This document shows positions 35,591-48,046 of a stretch of 64,000 nt of DNA, piece by piece. Position numbers and translations under genes: made by a program. The stretch comes from Eucommia ulmoides (lineage: Eukaryota; Streptophyta; Magnoliopsida; Garryales; Eucommiaceae): positions 30,360,474-30,424,473 of the forward strand of contig CM028325.1 in NCBI GenBank assembly GCA_016647705.1, written 5' to 3'. Below the pieces are notes generated by a model that saw only the letters and a program-made list of their open reading frames with translations, was not told where the DNA came from and searched no databases. Each line of letters starts with the position of its first letter. Position 1 is the first letter of the stretch.

Positions 35591-36639
35591 TGTTCGTAGG
35601 AAGGCATATCCTACGGATGATACGGTACCGTTGCAAACTCCCGATCGTGAGGATAAAATGATCACTAGGACTGGCCAGTGTGTGTGTGTTGGAGGTGTGT
35701 ATTTGAGATTGGTGCTTGAGATGTGGTGTTTTACGTATATTGATTGATTTGATATTATTTATTATGATGATTGGTATGATTTCATACTAGAGGGATTTGG
35801 CTGAAACTTATCTATATCGCTTTATTTCCATTGCTTATATACCTGTGCTTGATCCATACTAAATTGTGGAAGTATTTAGAACGTAGTAATATTTTGAAAA
35901 ATGTTTTACTAAGAAGGCAGTACACTCGCAGGTACAACAGCTAGGAGTCGGTACCCTACTGGCACTAGATAATGCTACGTGATGGAGTCGTATAAACGAT
36001 TGAGAGAAGCTGTCAAAGGGAATAAAAATAGAAGGTTCATGAATAACTACTTTTCGCCAGTAAAATTTCGGGACGGGTGTGTCCTTCATAGTATATATTT
36101 GTATTATACAGTGGGTGTATATTGTCATTCTTTTGGAAATTTGGGGATTGGTGATGTCATGTTGTAGTCACGCCATCCTCGGGATGACGGATGTCCGGGA
36201 CGGGTTGTGACACTAGCCTTGCGGCCATCATGTATTATTTATTGACTCGCCACTCATTGGTAAACCAACAGCCAGACCGGGGCCATCTGTTGCGATGCGA
36301 CTCAAGGGGTCAAAATTTGGGTAGAGAATCATCCGTGACGTCGAGAATCGGGATGCGACTCAGGAGGTCGGAGTGTAGCCTTGGTAGGCCAACGACCTCG
36401 GCTCTGGGGGTCAGAATGCCATTGAGGATAATCACTCTCGATGCCGGGGGTCGGGATACGACTTAGGGCGTCGGAATATCGTTTATCGGAGAGAACACAA
36501 GGCACATTGCACAAAACACATTCTTTATTTTGATAAGTAAAATTGTAGCACTTTATACAAACTAGAAGTTATTTACAAAGTGAATCTTCTTTACAGAAGT
36601 TGTGTTACAGCTAGTCAGTGCTCCACGAGTTACTGAGCG

Positions 36640-38540
36640 ACACACCCTACTTTGTTTCAAAATTGTATGTCCTCAGACGTGTGCCCCTAGTGACTTTGTA
36701 CGTCTTCGGAGCTAAATCTACCATGGATGAGGTTGATTTCCCCATCCACGCGTTGGTGATCCTTCCCAACCACAGCCACTTGGGGCGGTGGACAGTTGTG
36801 GTTCTCCTTTCTTTTCTAGGCTCGAGGCTCTCCCCGTGGCTCATCCCCATCAGCCTGCTCCTGATTTTCTCTCCGAACATAAATCCTAAGATAGCCTATT
36901 TGGATGAGAGTTTTAATTTCTTGCCGGAGCTAGAAGCTGTTCTCTATAGAGTGACCTCGATCTTGGTGGAACTCACAGTACTCGATTATCGACCTCCCGA
37001 CGGGCTTTCTTCTTAGGGGTGACGGGGAAGGAAAAACGTATCTCCTTGAGTTTTCTACGGAGACGATGGCCACCGAGACCGTGAGCAAAAGGAACTCTGG
37101 TTAGTGACACCCTGGAGAAGGAAGTGGCCTCTTGTTTCCGGGTAGGGGTCTAAACCTCCCTTCAATTTGTAATCTTCTCGAGCCTTAGGCTGGATTCGAA
37201 CCACTATTCTTTGGTTTCCTCGGCTGGTTTGCTGCTTTCCACTTTTTCTTGGTTGTAGCTCGGAGGTCAGTACCATGGAATCCATTCCCACGGTCTAGAG
37301 CTTGATCAAGAGTGGGAGTAGGGTTGGAGCAGAGGTTGTAGGACAATCTTTGATGCCTCAGTCCGTCAACAAAGGCATTCGCTGCAACAACCTCAAGAAG
37401 GTCGTCACACGTATTTGCTTCTCGATTGAAACGCTGAGCGTAATCTCTGAAAGATTCAGTGGGCTCTTACCGAAGAGTGAGAATATGAGCTACAGTCTTC
37501 GGCCTCCGCCGGGAGCGGCTGAAACGAGCCAAGAATAACTACTCAAGTTCCCTAAAGGCGGAGATGGACGCTAGCCTCAAACTCTGGAACCACGTTCTTG
37601 ATGCACATGTGAAGGTGATGGGAAAGGCTCTATACCGCAAAGTTGTCGAGGCCACTTGCATGTCCATATGAGACTTAAACATAGACAAGTGGTCAACGGG
37701 ATCTAAAGTCCCATTATACGGGCTCATTTGGGGTTGAGTCAAGTGTCTTGGTGCCATTTCTTTTAGACTTCATCCACAAAAGACGATCTCACCTCCGGAA
37801 AAACAACTGGTCCTGCCCGGCCTCTTTGCACCTCTTGGAGGCTGGCTTCCATATCAGCTAGGCGACATTCCATAGCCTCTCCTGCTTGGGACTTTCCTTG
37901 TATCCGATTGCCTATAGATCGAGTCGCAGGATGATAAAAGAGAGATGAGTAGGAGCAAACTTCATGCTCACGCTGACCTCTGTGATTGGACCTAGCAGGT
38001 CGATGAAGAGCTCGACCATTAGGGGTTAGTGACATATCCCTTGGCACAAATTCGTGTGGCGGATGAGGTGGAGATCTTGGCAATGTAGGAGGGCTCTCTT
38101 TTATCCTGCAAACCCAGGGTTGCAAGGCGAAAAGCAGCCCTCGGGCTCCTATCTATTCGGAGTGTCCATGAAAATATCGCGGTCTTGAGGTGGCTCCTCA
38201 AGCGCTGCAGTCTGGAAAGCTGGTCCACCCTGAACAGGGGGCAACGGTAAGCGTTCAAAGAGAAGTTGTACATATAACTTGAACTCTTGTATTTGGCGTT
38301 CAAGGATATCAACTCGGGATGCCTCCACGGCTTCCGAGATTTGTCCCACAGCCCCAAGTAGCAGAGTTGACGGTCCTGCCTAGTCCTGGGGGGCAGTTAT
38401 CCTTGTTGGTGGAAGATGGAGGGTGTGCCCTTGGAGTCCTCGACATATCTTCTCTTTCTTCTATTCCTGGTCTGTCTATCCGACCAGACTTTGTGATTAT
38501 ACAGGCTCAGCCGAGCAGAGAGTAATGATCAGGGGAAAGA
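36640..38540 (-). pseudogene. Gypsy gag remnant, first copy
   Basis: On the minus strand, reading from about 38540 down, there are a charged, proline-containing N-terminal part and then a retrotransposon-gag core (PYNGTLDPVDHLSMFKSHMD near 37700). Further down is the tail homologous to the zinc-knuckle end of the second copy. It is broken in several places. It matches 43476-44500 in order and content. Confidence 0.7.
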
Positions 38541-38572
38541 TTTTTGCATGGTTCCCACAAACGGTGCCAAAC

Positions 38573-41500
38573 TGTTGGGGAGTAAAACTGGTACACACCT
38601 TGAGTACGGTCCAGTCGAATGACGGGTGAGTTCTCTTGCTGAAGTGGAGTTGTTGGTTGAAAAGTCCTCGAGTGAGCTATGCTGAGTTTTGGGAGGATTG
38701 ACCTACTATGTTCAAAGTCCTGCTCCTCAGGGAGTGTACCTGAAGAAGGCTTAAGTAGGGGTTTGTCCCGGTGAAGCCCATCAGGCGTAGTAATCACTGC
38801 TCAGAGAGAAACGGTACAGTAATGCAACAAGTAAACAAATGAACTCATGCGTAATGTAAATCGTATTAAAGCGTACCTCGGGCTTACGTAGCCCCCGATA
38901 TATATAGGAGTTTGAGATAATTAATCAGGCCTAAACACAGTTAATTAGTCAAAATTTTGTGTTTAACCGGTAATCTGGGGCGTTTAGGAGATAATTGTTG
39001 GGCGGAGGAGAGCGAAGATCCGTGAAGTCTTGAAGAAGAAACAAGTAGAAAAAGAAGACGGTCGAGGTGAATGCCTGAGTCTCTAAAATTGATCGTCCAG
39101 GGCACGGCGCAGAACTTAGAGCGGTACGTCCGTACGAGGCTCCTCACTCCTCCCTAGGTGTAAATGAGATTCCAGGGAAGAGCCGTTGTGGACGTATGCT
39201 ACAGCGTGGCGTTGTGGATTTCAGAATGAGTTCCTAATACTACAAGGTCAGGCACGTAGTTGAGTCTCAAGCGTTGACTCAGAGGTGCTCAAAAATACCC
39301 TCATCGGTTGTCCCCTAGCCCTGTGTGGAGAGAGAAGCGAAGCAGTCAGGAATATCAATTCCTGGCTGAAACGGGCGTCCTGGAGACTTTAAAGCGTGAG
39401 AAACACCTCTAATCGACATTTTTCCAAGAGTTAGCTTTTTCTGGAGGAGCTTATTCGAAATAGGCCTCCATACGGTTGGGGTCCGGGGTTAGGTAGCACT
39501 ACAAATTGACCTCGAATTTCTTCAATTTTCAGGACAACAATTTATCAAGAGTTGACTTTTTTGGAGAGCGAATTTGAAATAGGCCCCCTTATAGCTGGAG
39601 TCCGGGGTCAAGTAGCACGGCCGGGCGACTCCAATTTTTTTTGAATTTTAGGGCGTCGCTTTTACCACAGTTAGTTTTTTCTAAGGAACTAATTTGAAAT
39701 AGGCTCCCATATGGCCGGGGCCCGGGGTCAGGTAGCACGACAGAGCGGTCCTGAATTTTTTTAATTTTCAAGGCGACACACGTTCACTATGACCAGGCCT
39801 TGAGCACGGACATACTTTCACTATGGAGAAAATTGAGGCGATCCCCAGGGAGTGCGTGCCGCGGACAGATAGGAGGGTGAGATGGTGTGCCCCCATTCAA
39901 AATTTAAGGGGGGGGGGGCAAAGTTTCCCCCCTAAATTAAAGAATAACAAAAAGATGGGAGAGAGAGGGTTACCCCCTCCCCCCTCATGCTTTCCATTGC
40001 TGGTTTAAGGGGCCAGTACTCTCTGGCCTCCTTCGCCTGCCCTCCTCCCCTTATTTGTTTTGCTCTCCCCCCTTTATAATTTATTTTATTTTATTTTTAT
40101 TCATTTTTTTTTTTTTTTTTTGCATTCATGATTTTTTTGAGGGGAGAATTTGGGATAGACCCCCATCTGTGCTAAGTCGTCTTGAGGCAGCACGACAGGA
40201 CGGGATGAGCAGGATAAGACGACGCCAGCCTAAGGAGATATGGTAAAATTTCTGGACGACACTCCTTGACAATGTTCTTGGAGAAGGACATCATTGGACC
40301 CTACCGGCTAGGAGTAGCACGGCAGGGCGGTGTCCGTCGCTACCTGGACCCTACCGACCAGGAGTAGTGAGACAGGGTAGTGCTCGTTAAACTTGATAGT
40401 TTCGGTTACAGGGCACTAAGGCTAAACCCCTAAACGATACCATACACATGGGCGCCAAAGCAGTCAGTACTGACGAGAGCCCTCCCGAGGAGGGCGAGAT
40501 TAATTCTACTTCTCTTCGCACGGACGTCCCTCACAACGAGGGCAGAGAGGATTGAGCTCGAACCATCGCTTTTTCAAGACTTAGGATTTTGTAGACTCTT
40601 TTTTGCTTATTCCTGGTTTTGTATGCGCGAGCGTGTAAGCTTTTGAGCAGTATAGTGATAGCGAATTATTTCGTCGCAACAATACCTCAAGTGTACGGGT
40701 GAAGTTTTAATAGTATAGGAAGAGTAGGGTTGTCGTATCCATAGGGATTGGTTTAAATTGTAGTTAAGTACCGTAATTATCGTAACTTAACTTTATTTAG
40801 GCGATCGAATTTATGGTTTTTAAAACTAAAATAACTAAAATAAATACAAATATAAAAGTAAAATAAAATATAATATGGATTTTCTATGCACTAATGTTCT
40901 AGGGGCTTGATTTCATCTTATTATTTCCGTGTTATCTTATTAAGCAATTATTATTTAATTCCATTCATTCAACAATCAAGATCTCTAAAAATCACTCATT
41001 ACATCTCCCGAGTGTAAAGTGAGTGAATATGTAACCACGTCAAAACCTATATCCCTATCAAGAATTTAGATGATTACATGCGTCTTGCCCCAACTTTATG
41101 GATTGCACAAGTTCTAATAATCTCCCGAAACATTAGAATTTGTGTTGTGTTTAATCCTAGTCCGAATCCGGGGTTATCTCTCCCGAGCGTCAAATCCCGT
41201 ATTCTCAAATCAACCACAATATCATATACAAGTATACAATGGAAGTAATAAAATGATAAACACAATTGAATGGAGATTCTAATTGATCAATTTAGAACTC
41301 AATTACCTCTTGGTCTCATGAGATCCTAAATTCCCAACTCGAATACTTAGGTGTTGATTTCCTCCCGAATTCACAACAACCTACATTATGCACTCCCAAA
41401 TCTGGTTACGAATTCAACCTCTCCCGAGTATAAAATTCACAACCTAACATTGTCTAAATCATTGGCCACATGAATCAAACACATTAGGCCTAGGGAGTGT

Positions 41501-42545
41501 ATAAAGTGGAATTAAATCTAACAATAGACAAAATATTCACCACACGGTTCAAACGAGACTACGTCAAGCCCTAGATCTAAATTATGAACACAACATAGAC
41601 AAATTCATAGCTAAGCTTCTCAATAAATTCATATATGTAAGAATGTTCAACACAAAATTACAAATACAAACTCAAAACACAAGATTAGGGAGAGAAAAAG
41701 GAAGAGAAAAGCTTATTGTGGGTTTGTGCTCTGGATCTACAACTATATGTGCCACAAATGATGTTTTCTTCATCGATCTCACATCAAAACGCCATCACCT
41801 GGTGTTTTCGCCTTCAAAATCACCTCAATTAGCTCCAAAATTGCCCCATATCTTGTTTCTCTCTCTCATTTCTTCAAAATGAACCCTACAATATCTATTT
41901 AATGTATCAAATCTGACCGTCGGAGTAGAAGGACAGAAATACTATCATTTGCGCGTTGTAGTGAGCTCAAGGCAGTGTTGACGCCTGGTTCGTATTTATG
42001 CCGTAACTTTCTCTTTAGAACTCTGATATAGGTGATTCAAAAACTTTTGGAAAGATAAGACGTATATATAAAACTTTCTTGTTTTGATATTTTCCAAAAT
42101 TAGATTGCATCATTGTCAAAAAGGGCCTTGAAATTACTACACCTGAACCGATTTTGCATATTTTTTTCTATTTATTTATAAACCTACAAAACAATACAAA
42201 AACACATTAAACTAACAAAAATACTTGAAAATACATAAATATTTGAATCTAAAAGTACTTGATTTTCTAGTAAGTAAACCACTCATCACATAGCCAGAGT
42301 ACTTTAGAGTCTACTTCTTTCTCTTGATGTTTTCGCCAAGTCGCTTTCTTCTTGGTCCTGTTTTCAGAGTAGTAAAATTTTAAAAAAAAATTGTTGAAAA
42401 ACTTTATCATCACTGCCTAGGGCCATGGACTACTAGCCCCTCAGTCTAGGACACGAGTTGATTATAAAGAAATCATGTCGTGGACTTAGGAAGAAGGTTT
42501 CCTAAGGTGCCTGGTCCTCTCGGTCTGCAGGGGTACAACGCGACA
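38573..42545 (-). repeat. LTR (right copy) of the Gypsy array, interrupted
   Basis: Starts tgttggggagtaaaactgg and ends near gcgaca before a purine-rich (minus strand) word, matching the left LTR in order. Without the 1.63 kb insertion at 40656 it is about 2.34 kb. A G-run of nine and a T-run of about seventeen lie within it (39909-39917 and 40105-40121). Confidence 0.7.
40656..42288. mobile_element. 1.63 kb LTR-like insertion
   Basis: The segment starts TGATAGCG and ends ACTCATCA. It is flanked by tatag (40651-40655) and catag (42289-42293), and the corresponding site in the left LTR reads gcaacataac with no insert. It has TG...CA ends and a near 5-bp target duplication but no coding content, so a solo LTR or non-autonomous LTR element is likely. 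The internal phrase caagtgtacgggtgaag is one I associate with a widespread plant repeat, but I cannot name the family. Confidence 0.65.
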
Positions 42546-42839
42546 ATTGGACCCCCATGGCTGTTCATCAGGAAGTTCTCCGTAATTAGGCTCATTCAAG
42601 AACCTTTTTAGGTTATCTCTATTTAGTCAATGCAGGAGCACCTTCTCCTTTAGAGCATCGGACTTAGTCGATTGGAGGGGAGAGGTACTTAGCTGCAGGC
42701 CCTTAGACTTGATCAATGACCCACCCTTGGTAGATGACCTCAGTCTTTCCTTGGGTACTGACTATTGACTTTTGAAGAGAGTCTAATTGACACCCTCGAC
42801 GCTGAGCATTGGGATAAGGCTTGTGGAGAGTCATTCACG

Positions 42840-43260
42840 ACACTGTGAGTCGGGATGTTGATCCAGAGAATCATCCGCGACTCAAGGGGTTGGAATGCAG
42901 ATGTGGAAAATCACTTGCGATGCCGATAGCCGGGATGTGACTCAGGGGGTCGAAATGCATCCATGGAGAATTACTCATAACATCGGGAGCCAAGATGCAA
43001 CTCAGGGAGTCGAAATGTAACCATGGAAAGTCATTCATGACAATGAGTGTCCGGGTACAACTCAGGGGGTCGGAATGTTGATGAAAAGAATTACTCGCTA
43101 CGCTAGGAACCAGGATGCGACTCAAGGGGTCAAAATGTAACCATGAAGAGTCATTCGTCATGCCAAGAGCCAAGGTATGACTCAGCGGGTTAGAATGCGA
43201 CTGAGAAGAATCACTCTTGATGCTGGGAGCCAATATATGGATCAGGGGGTCGGAATATCA
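42840..43260. repeat. ~60-bp tandem repeat in the Gypsy untranslated region
   Basis: A phrase like gactcagggggtcggaatg recurs about seven times every 55-65 bp, alternating with gagaatcactcgcgatgc variants. A shorter version lies at 36295-36480 in the first copy. It sits downstream of gag (minus strand), between gag and the LTR. Confidence 0.75.
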
Positions 43261-43475
43261 TTTACCGAAGATAACACAAGGTACATTGCATGAACCATAT
43301 TTTTTATTTTGATAAGCAAAACTGCAACACTTTGTACAAATTATAAGTTGTTCACAAAAGTTGATCTTTCTTATAGAAGTTGCGCTTCAGCTAGACAGCG
43401 CTCCATGGGTGCCTGAGCGGTACACCCTATTTTGTTTCAAAATTGTATGTGCCCAAACAAGTGCCCCTAATGACT

Positions 43476-44500
43476 CTATATGTGTCTGGAGCTATATCCA
43501 TCGTGGATGAACTTGATTTCACCATCCACGCATTGGTGATCCTTCTCGGCCTTAGCCATCCGGGGTGGTGGACAGTTGTGTTTTTTTTTTTCTTCTCTGG
43601 GCTCGAGGCTCTCCCTGTGGCTCATCCCCGTTAGGCTGCTCCTGATTTTCTCTCCGAACATAGTTCCCGAGATAGCCTCTTCGGATGAGAGTTTCAATAT
43701 CTTGTCGGAGCTGGAAGTAAATCTCTGTGAAGTGTCCATGATCTTGGTGGAACTCACAGTACTTGGTTATCAACCTCTCGACGGGCTTTCCTCTCAGGGG
43801 AGGAGAAAGAGGGAAGAAGTTTTGCCTTGCATTTTTTGCCAATACGGTGGCCACTGAGGCTGTCAGCGGATTGTACTCTTGTTGGTGACGCCCTGGAGAA
43901 GGAAGTGGCCTCCTGTCTCCGGACAGGGGTCTGAACCTCCCTTCAATTTGTAATATTTTCGAGCCTTGGGCTTGATTCGAACCTCTATTCCTTGGTTTTA
44001 TCAGTTGGTTTGCTCTTTCCCGCTTTCTCCTGGTTGTAGCTTGGAGGTTAGCATAATGTAATCTATTCCCACAGTCTAGAGCTTGATAGAGAGTGGGAGT
44101 AGGGTTGGAGCAGAGGTTGCAGGACAATCTCTGATGTCAGAGTCCATCAACAAAGGCACTCAGTGCAACAGCCTCAGGAAGGTCGTCACACGTATTTGCT
44201 TCTCGATTGAAATGCTCAACGTAATCTCCTAAAGATTTAGTGGGCTCCTGCTGAAGAATGAGGATATGAGCCACAGTGAGCGACTGAAACGAGCCAGGAA
44301 CAACTACTCGATTTCCTTGAAGGTGGAGATGAACATTGGCCTCAAACTCTAGAACCACATTCTTGCTGCACTTGTGAGGGTGATGGGAAAGGCTCTGCAT
44401 CGCAAAACTACAGAGGCCACTTGCATATCCATATGAGACTTTGAACATAAACAGGTGGTCAATGAGATCTGACGTCCCTTCATACGAAATCATCTGAGGT
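43476..44500 (-). pseudogene. Gypsy gag remnant, second copy
   Basis: From 44493 down the minus strand shows a retrotransposon-gag core (YEGTSDLIDHLFMFK, then KSLGDYVEHFNREANTCDD). Further down are a charged linker and the zinc-knuckle-like end KYCEFHQDHGHFTE with the following LIRRGYL. These are standard features of plant Tat-type Gag. No protease or polymerase follows. The N-terminal end is lost near 44570, where homology to the array stops. It is broken, with several breaks. Confidence 0.75.
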
Positions 44501-44570
44501 TAAGTGAAGTGCCTCGGCGCTACTTCTTCTAGAATCTTATCCATAAAATGAGAATTCACTTCTCTGAGAT

Positions 44571-46384
44571 GAGAGAGAGAGAGAGAGAGAAAATCAACAC
44601 ATTGTGCATGTCGGTAGGGCCCATGAGGATGAGCATCGTTGTCGTATCGGCGAGCGGCAGCGAAACATTAGAAATCGATTCCAATCAGCAATCTTAAGCT
44701 AAATAAAAATATTGTTGACGTTCAGCGGTGACGAAACTATGCCGTTCTTCGACTTCCTCGATGCCGCTGTTGCTCTCGTTTTCTCTTGTAAACAAAAAAA
44801 GCCTTGTGTTTTCTCCTCTCGGTCCCTAACTCACTCGTCTTGCGGTTTGTCCAGAGATAAGGTCGCAAAATCCCATATATGATTTGAATTTATGTTTTTT
44901 TGGGTATGGGAGCTGCATATGGAACAACAAAGAGTGTCACCTTTTTGTGCACATGGTGGTCTAGAAAGAGGAGAATATGAAATGGGTATTCAAAAGTAGG
45001 GTTTTGTTGATTTAATTTTTTTTTTTTGATAATATATATAGAAGAGTAAATATGTCCCTTCACTATAAGCAAATGATTAAATATTAATAATGTTTTGATG
45101 GAGAATTAAATAATAACCTTTTTGCTTGAAAGATTTATTGAGGAGAGAGTGTGAATTTTGATCCAAACCTTAAAAAAAAACTTGTATGAATTCTATTATG
45201 AATATATATATATTATAATATAATTAATATAATATTTATATGTATAATTAGTGATTTTATTAATTATAATATTATGAGTATTTAATGTTATAGTAAGAGT
45301 TACAAAATCAATATACTATATATATGTGTATGAGGATGAAAGAAAATATAGAGTCATATAGATAAATATAGAAGAGAAAAATAGAGAGATATAGAGAAAT
45401 TTAGATAAAGTAGTGTGATACAATATGATAATACTATATAAAATAGTGAGTATATTTTTATTGAGTTATATAAATAGAGAAAAATGATATTTTGTGATAT
45501 TTTACATATATTATATATTTGATGATTTACGGGTAATATAGGGTTCACGATCAGTTCAATATATATAGAGATGTTCTATTTGCACCTTGACTTTCTAGAT
45601 CATTGTATTTTGGGAATGGCTCACCATTCAACATTGTGCATAGAGGAAACGTATTTTTTTCTTAGGACAGTATTTACACGCTTCGATCTACTAGATATGT
45701 ATTTTCTCTCTATTCTGTACTTTATTTTATTTATTTAATTATTGATGTTGTTAATCATTTAAAGAGATTAAATTTGCATGTAATATTTATTTATTTAATT
45801 TGAATTTATATAAATATGTGAAATTTTCTCAACAGAATCATGGTACGTTTTAATTGTTTTAAAAACGCTTGGTCTTTGATGAATTTTTCAACACAGAATT
45901 CAGCCTACCCACCTGGTCAAACCTATTGTGTTCTTATGATATCAATCTGTACTAGATTCATCGCTCCTAGTCCTAGGTAGAAAAAACATTAGAGGAAATT
46001 GGGTTTGACTTTTTCTTCATCTTATCTCAAAAGCTCAAAAAAGAAAAAAAGTACATTTCTCAAAATAAAAACTAAAAATTTAAAAACTTTGAGGTTCCAT
46101 GTCAACATACTAAAAGCATTTTGAATTAATCGCACTTTATTCTAATTTAGACTTAAAGGTAATGGTTAAAAAATTAATAAAATTTTAAAAAATGACCAAT
46201 TTACTTTTATACCTAATTTGGAATAAAAAAAATAAAGGGAAAAAAAAAATATATTTTTACGAAAAAAAAAGTGGGCGAGACATAAACTAATTTAATTAAA
46301 AATTTTGACCTAAATTCATCGTAATTGCTTACTATTTTATAATACGTTATTAAAGTTATATGTACAATTTTATTTTTTATAGTT
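44571..46384. other. Intergenic DNA, no supported gene
   Basis: A GA run lies at 44571-44589. A moderately GC-rich patch with short frames follows (44600-44880) and might be a degraded exon, but no domain is visible. From 45100 the DNA is A/T-rich, with alternating AT tracts and a purine-rich gatagagaaatagag stretch near 45360-45410. Confidence 0.4.
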
Positions 46385-46735
46385 ATTTATTATCTCAATA
46401 GTCGTTGTGCAAGAGGAAGATTATCTCTAAACTATATATACCTAGGATCAGGTAACATAAGCGGTGTGGGGTTCAACACGCCTTCTCACGCGTAAGGTGG
46501 ACTTTAATCAATCACTGCGAATAGATATCGGGGGGCCCAACATCAACATGGGATTCAACACAACCCCTCAGCCATAGGGTGGACTTTGACAAACTACTAT
46601 GAACGGATATTGAAGGGTCCAACATTGATGTGCGATTCAACATTGAGGCAAAAAGTTTCGCTCTAATACCATGTAAAATCCCAATGTGCCAAACTCATAC
46701 TCCTAAACTTATATATAGCTTAAGATCAACTAACA
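46385..46735 (-). mobile_element. TRIM-like miniature LTR element
   Basis: On the minus strand a ~64 bp unit (46735-46672) begins TGTTAGTTGATC, carries a tatatata box and ends GGGATTTTACA. It is followed at once by a primer-site-like word atggtattagagcg. A diverged copy of the unit, sharing the tatatata and gatca-gtaaca parts, ends at 46456. The interior holds two copies of a ~105 bp phrase (gttcaacacgcc...ggtggacttt). Very short LTRs, a primer site and no coding capacity fit a TRIM. The outer left end is uncertain. Confidence 0.5.
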
Positions 46736-46780
46736 TATCTGCGTTCTCTCTGCATGTTCCTTCCATTTTTTCACACAACC

Positions 46781-48046
46781 TGTAATACCCTAAAGATTAG
46801 TATTTTTGAAAATATTATTTTATATAAGTTTAATATTTTTGGGATTATTTTACAAATTTATGGTATAAATAAATATTTGATAATTTTTGGAGAGATAAAT
46901 GTAATTATTGAGTTTAATATGAATTATTTTATAATTGTGGGGTGTTAAGTATAATTTTTCAAAACCTTAATATGTAAGTAACAAATGTGTGGCTAATAAT
47001 TAAAGGAATTAAAATAAAAAAAAATTAAAGCGGCTACATGTTGATCATATATATATATATATATATATATTAGGCATCAAATACACGGAGGAACTTTTAT
47101 ATACATATATTAAAGTATAGGTTATAGAGGGAATAAGAAGGATAATAATCCGGATGATCTTATTAATATCGAATAAAAATTACAGTTTACAGAATCTTGA
47201 ATGTTTTTATGTGAAGAATATATTTTGGTTCAGATTTCGGCTTCGAATTTCAGGTAAAATTTCTAACTCTTTTAATATTTGTATTTAATCTCTCTTTTGA
47301 TTATGTGATTCATGCGGAAGTTGTCATTAAATTTTAACTATTAATTTTCATGCAATATTTAGAGATATTATGTGAAAATTATGTGCGATACACGTTTATG
47401 TGTTTAGTTGTGAATTAATTAAATACACATATTAGAGGGGTTGAAATTCTACTGAGTTGGCTCACAACCCTACAGTTTTGATTGCAGAGCCGATGGAAAT
47501 AATATTGCACTAGGAATTATATAGAAATTTCTATTTGTAGTAATTATATTTATTATTTACTGTTGTAAAATAAAATCGATAAATTTGATAATTATAATTA
47601 CCGCCGTAACTATAAAATTTCTCATATTTTTATTAAAGTAAATATTGATCAAATTGTTATCTATTACTAAATTACTATTGACACTTCAAGAAATGATTTT
47701 TTTTCTTTCTATTTCGTCGTCATTTGTTGGTAAATCAGCAGTTGTTTTTCCTCTTAACATTTTGATCTCTTGCAACATGGATGAATTCAATTAATTGAAT
47801 TAAATAAAAGTCATAGCGGAATTTGAGTCTCTATTTGACACTTTGTTCCCCCAAAATTCGACAAGAATCTTCATGCGATAAATAAAATATCTATTATTCA
47901 AATTTAGTATTAATTCTCCAAATAGACAAATTATAATTGTCGCTGTCGCATTGTAAAAATTCGATGAAATATTGGATATTCGATTTTAGTGTTAATTCTC
48001 CAAGGGAAAAAATCGTGTGGCGGCCCTGGGAAACTGGGTCGTTACA
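46781..48046 (+). repeat. 5' LTR of the non-autonomous element
   Basis: 1266 bp repeat, TGTAATACCC to GGGTCGTTACA, with imperfectly mirrored termini and an AT tract at 47050-47072. Confidence 0.82.

Larger units (their letters stand above)
33365..36212 (+). mobile_element. Solo LTR (chromovirus-like), target duplication ctagc
   Basis: The 2848 bp segment begins TGTAAAACCCCG and ends GGGTTGTGACA, with ctagc immediately on both sides (33360-33364 and 36213-36217). Terminal sequences resemble long LTRs of Tekay/Del-type Gypsy elements. No gag, pol, primer site or polypurine tract lies between the ends, so it is a solo LTR. It carries a long (AT)n tract, a GC-rich block (33960-34560) and a 24-bp array. 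The orientation is taken from the TGTAA start and is tentative. Confidence 0.82.
30331..44570 (-). mobile_element. Tat/RIRE2-like Gypsy fossil array: LTR-gag-LTR-gag
   Basis: The blocks 30331-32396 and 38573-42545 are homologous LTRs. Each is followed on its right by a homologous internal region (36213-38572 and 42546-44570) encoding gag on the minus strand. On the minus strand, the LTR end CCCCAACA is followed by a primer-site-like word TTTGGCACCGTTTGTGGG (38572 downwards). The order implies tandem elements sharing an LTR, as unequal recombination produces. The internal regions encode gag and then non-coding sequence, with no pol seen. Two other LTR-type insertions lie inside. It is broken in many places and is fairly old. 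Confidence 0.75.

Noticed and set aside
41643-41882. 79-residue plus-strand frame in the LTR-like insertion
   Set aside because: Low-support frame in a non-coding repeat; no domain or promoter.
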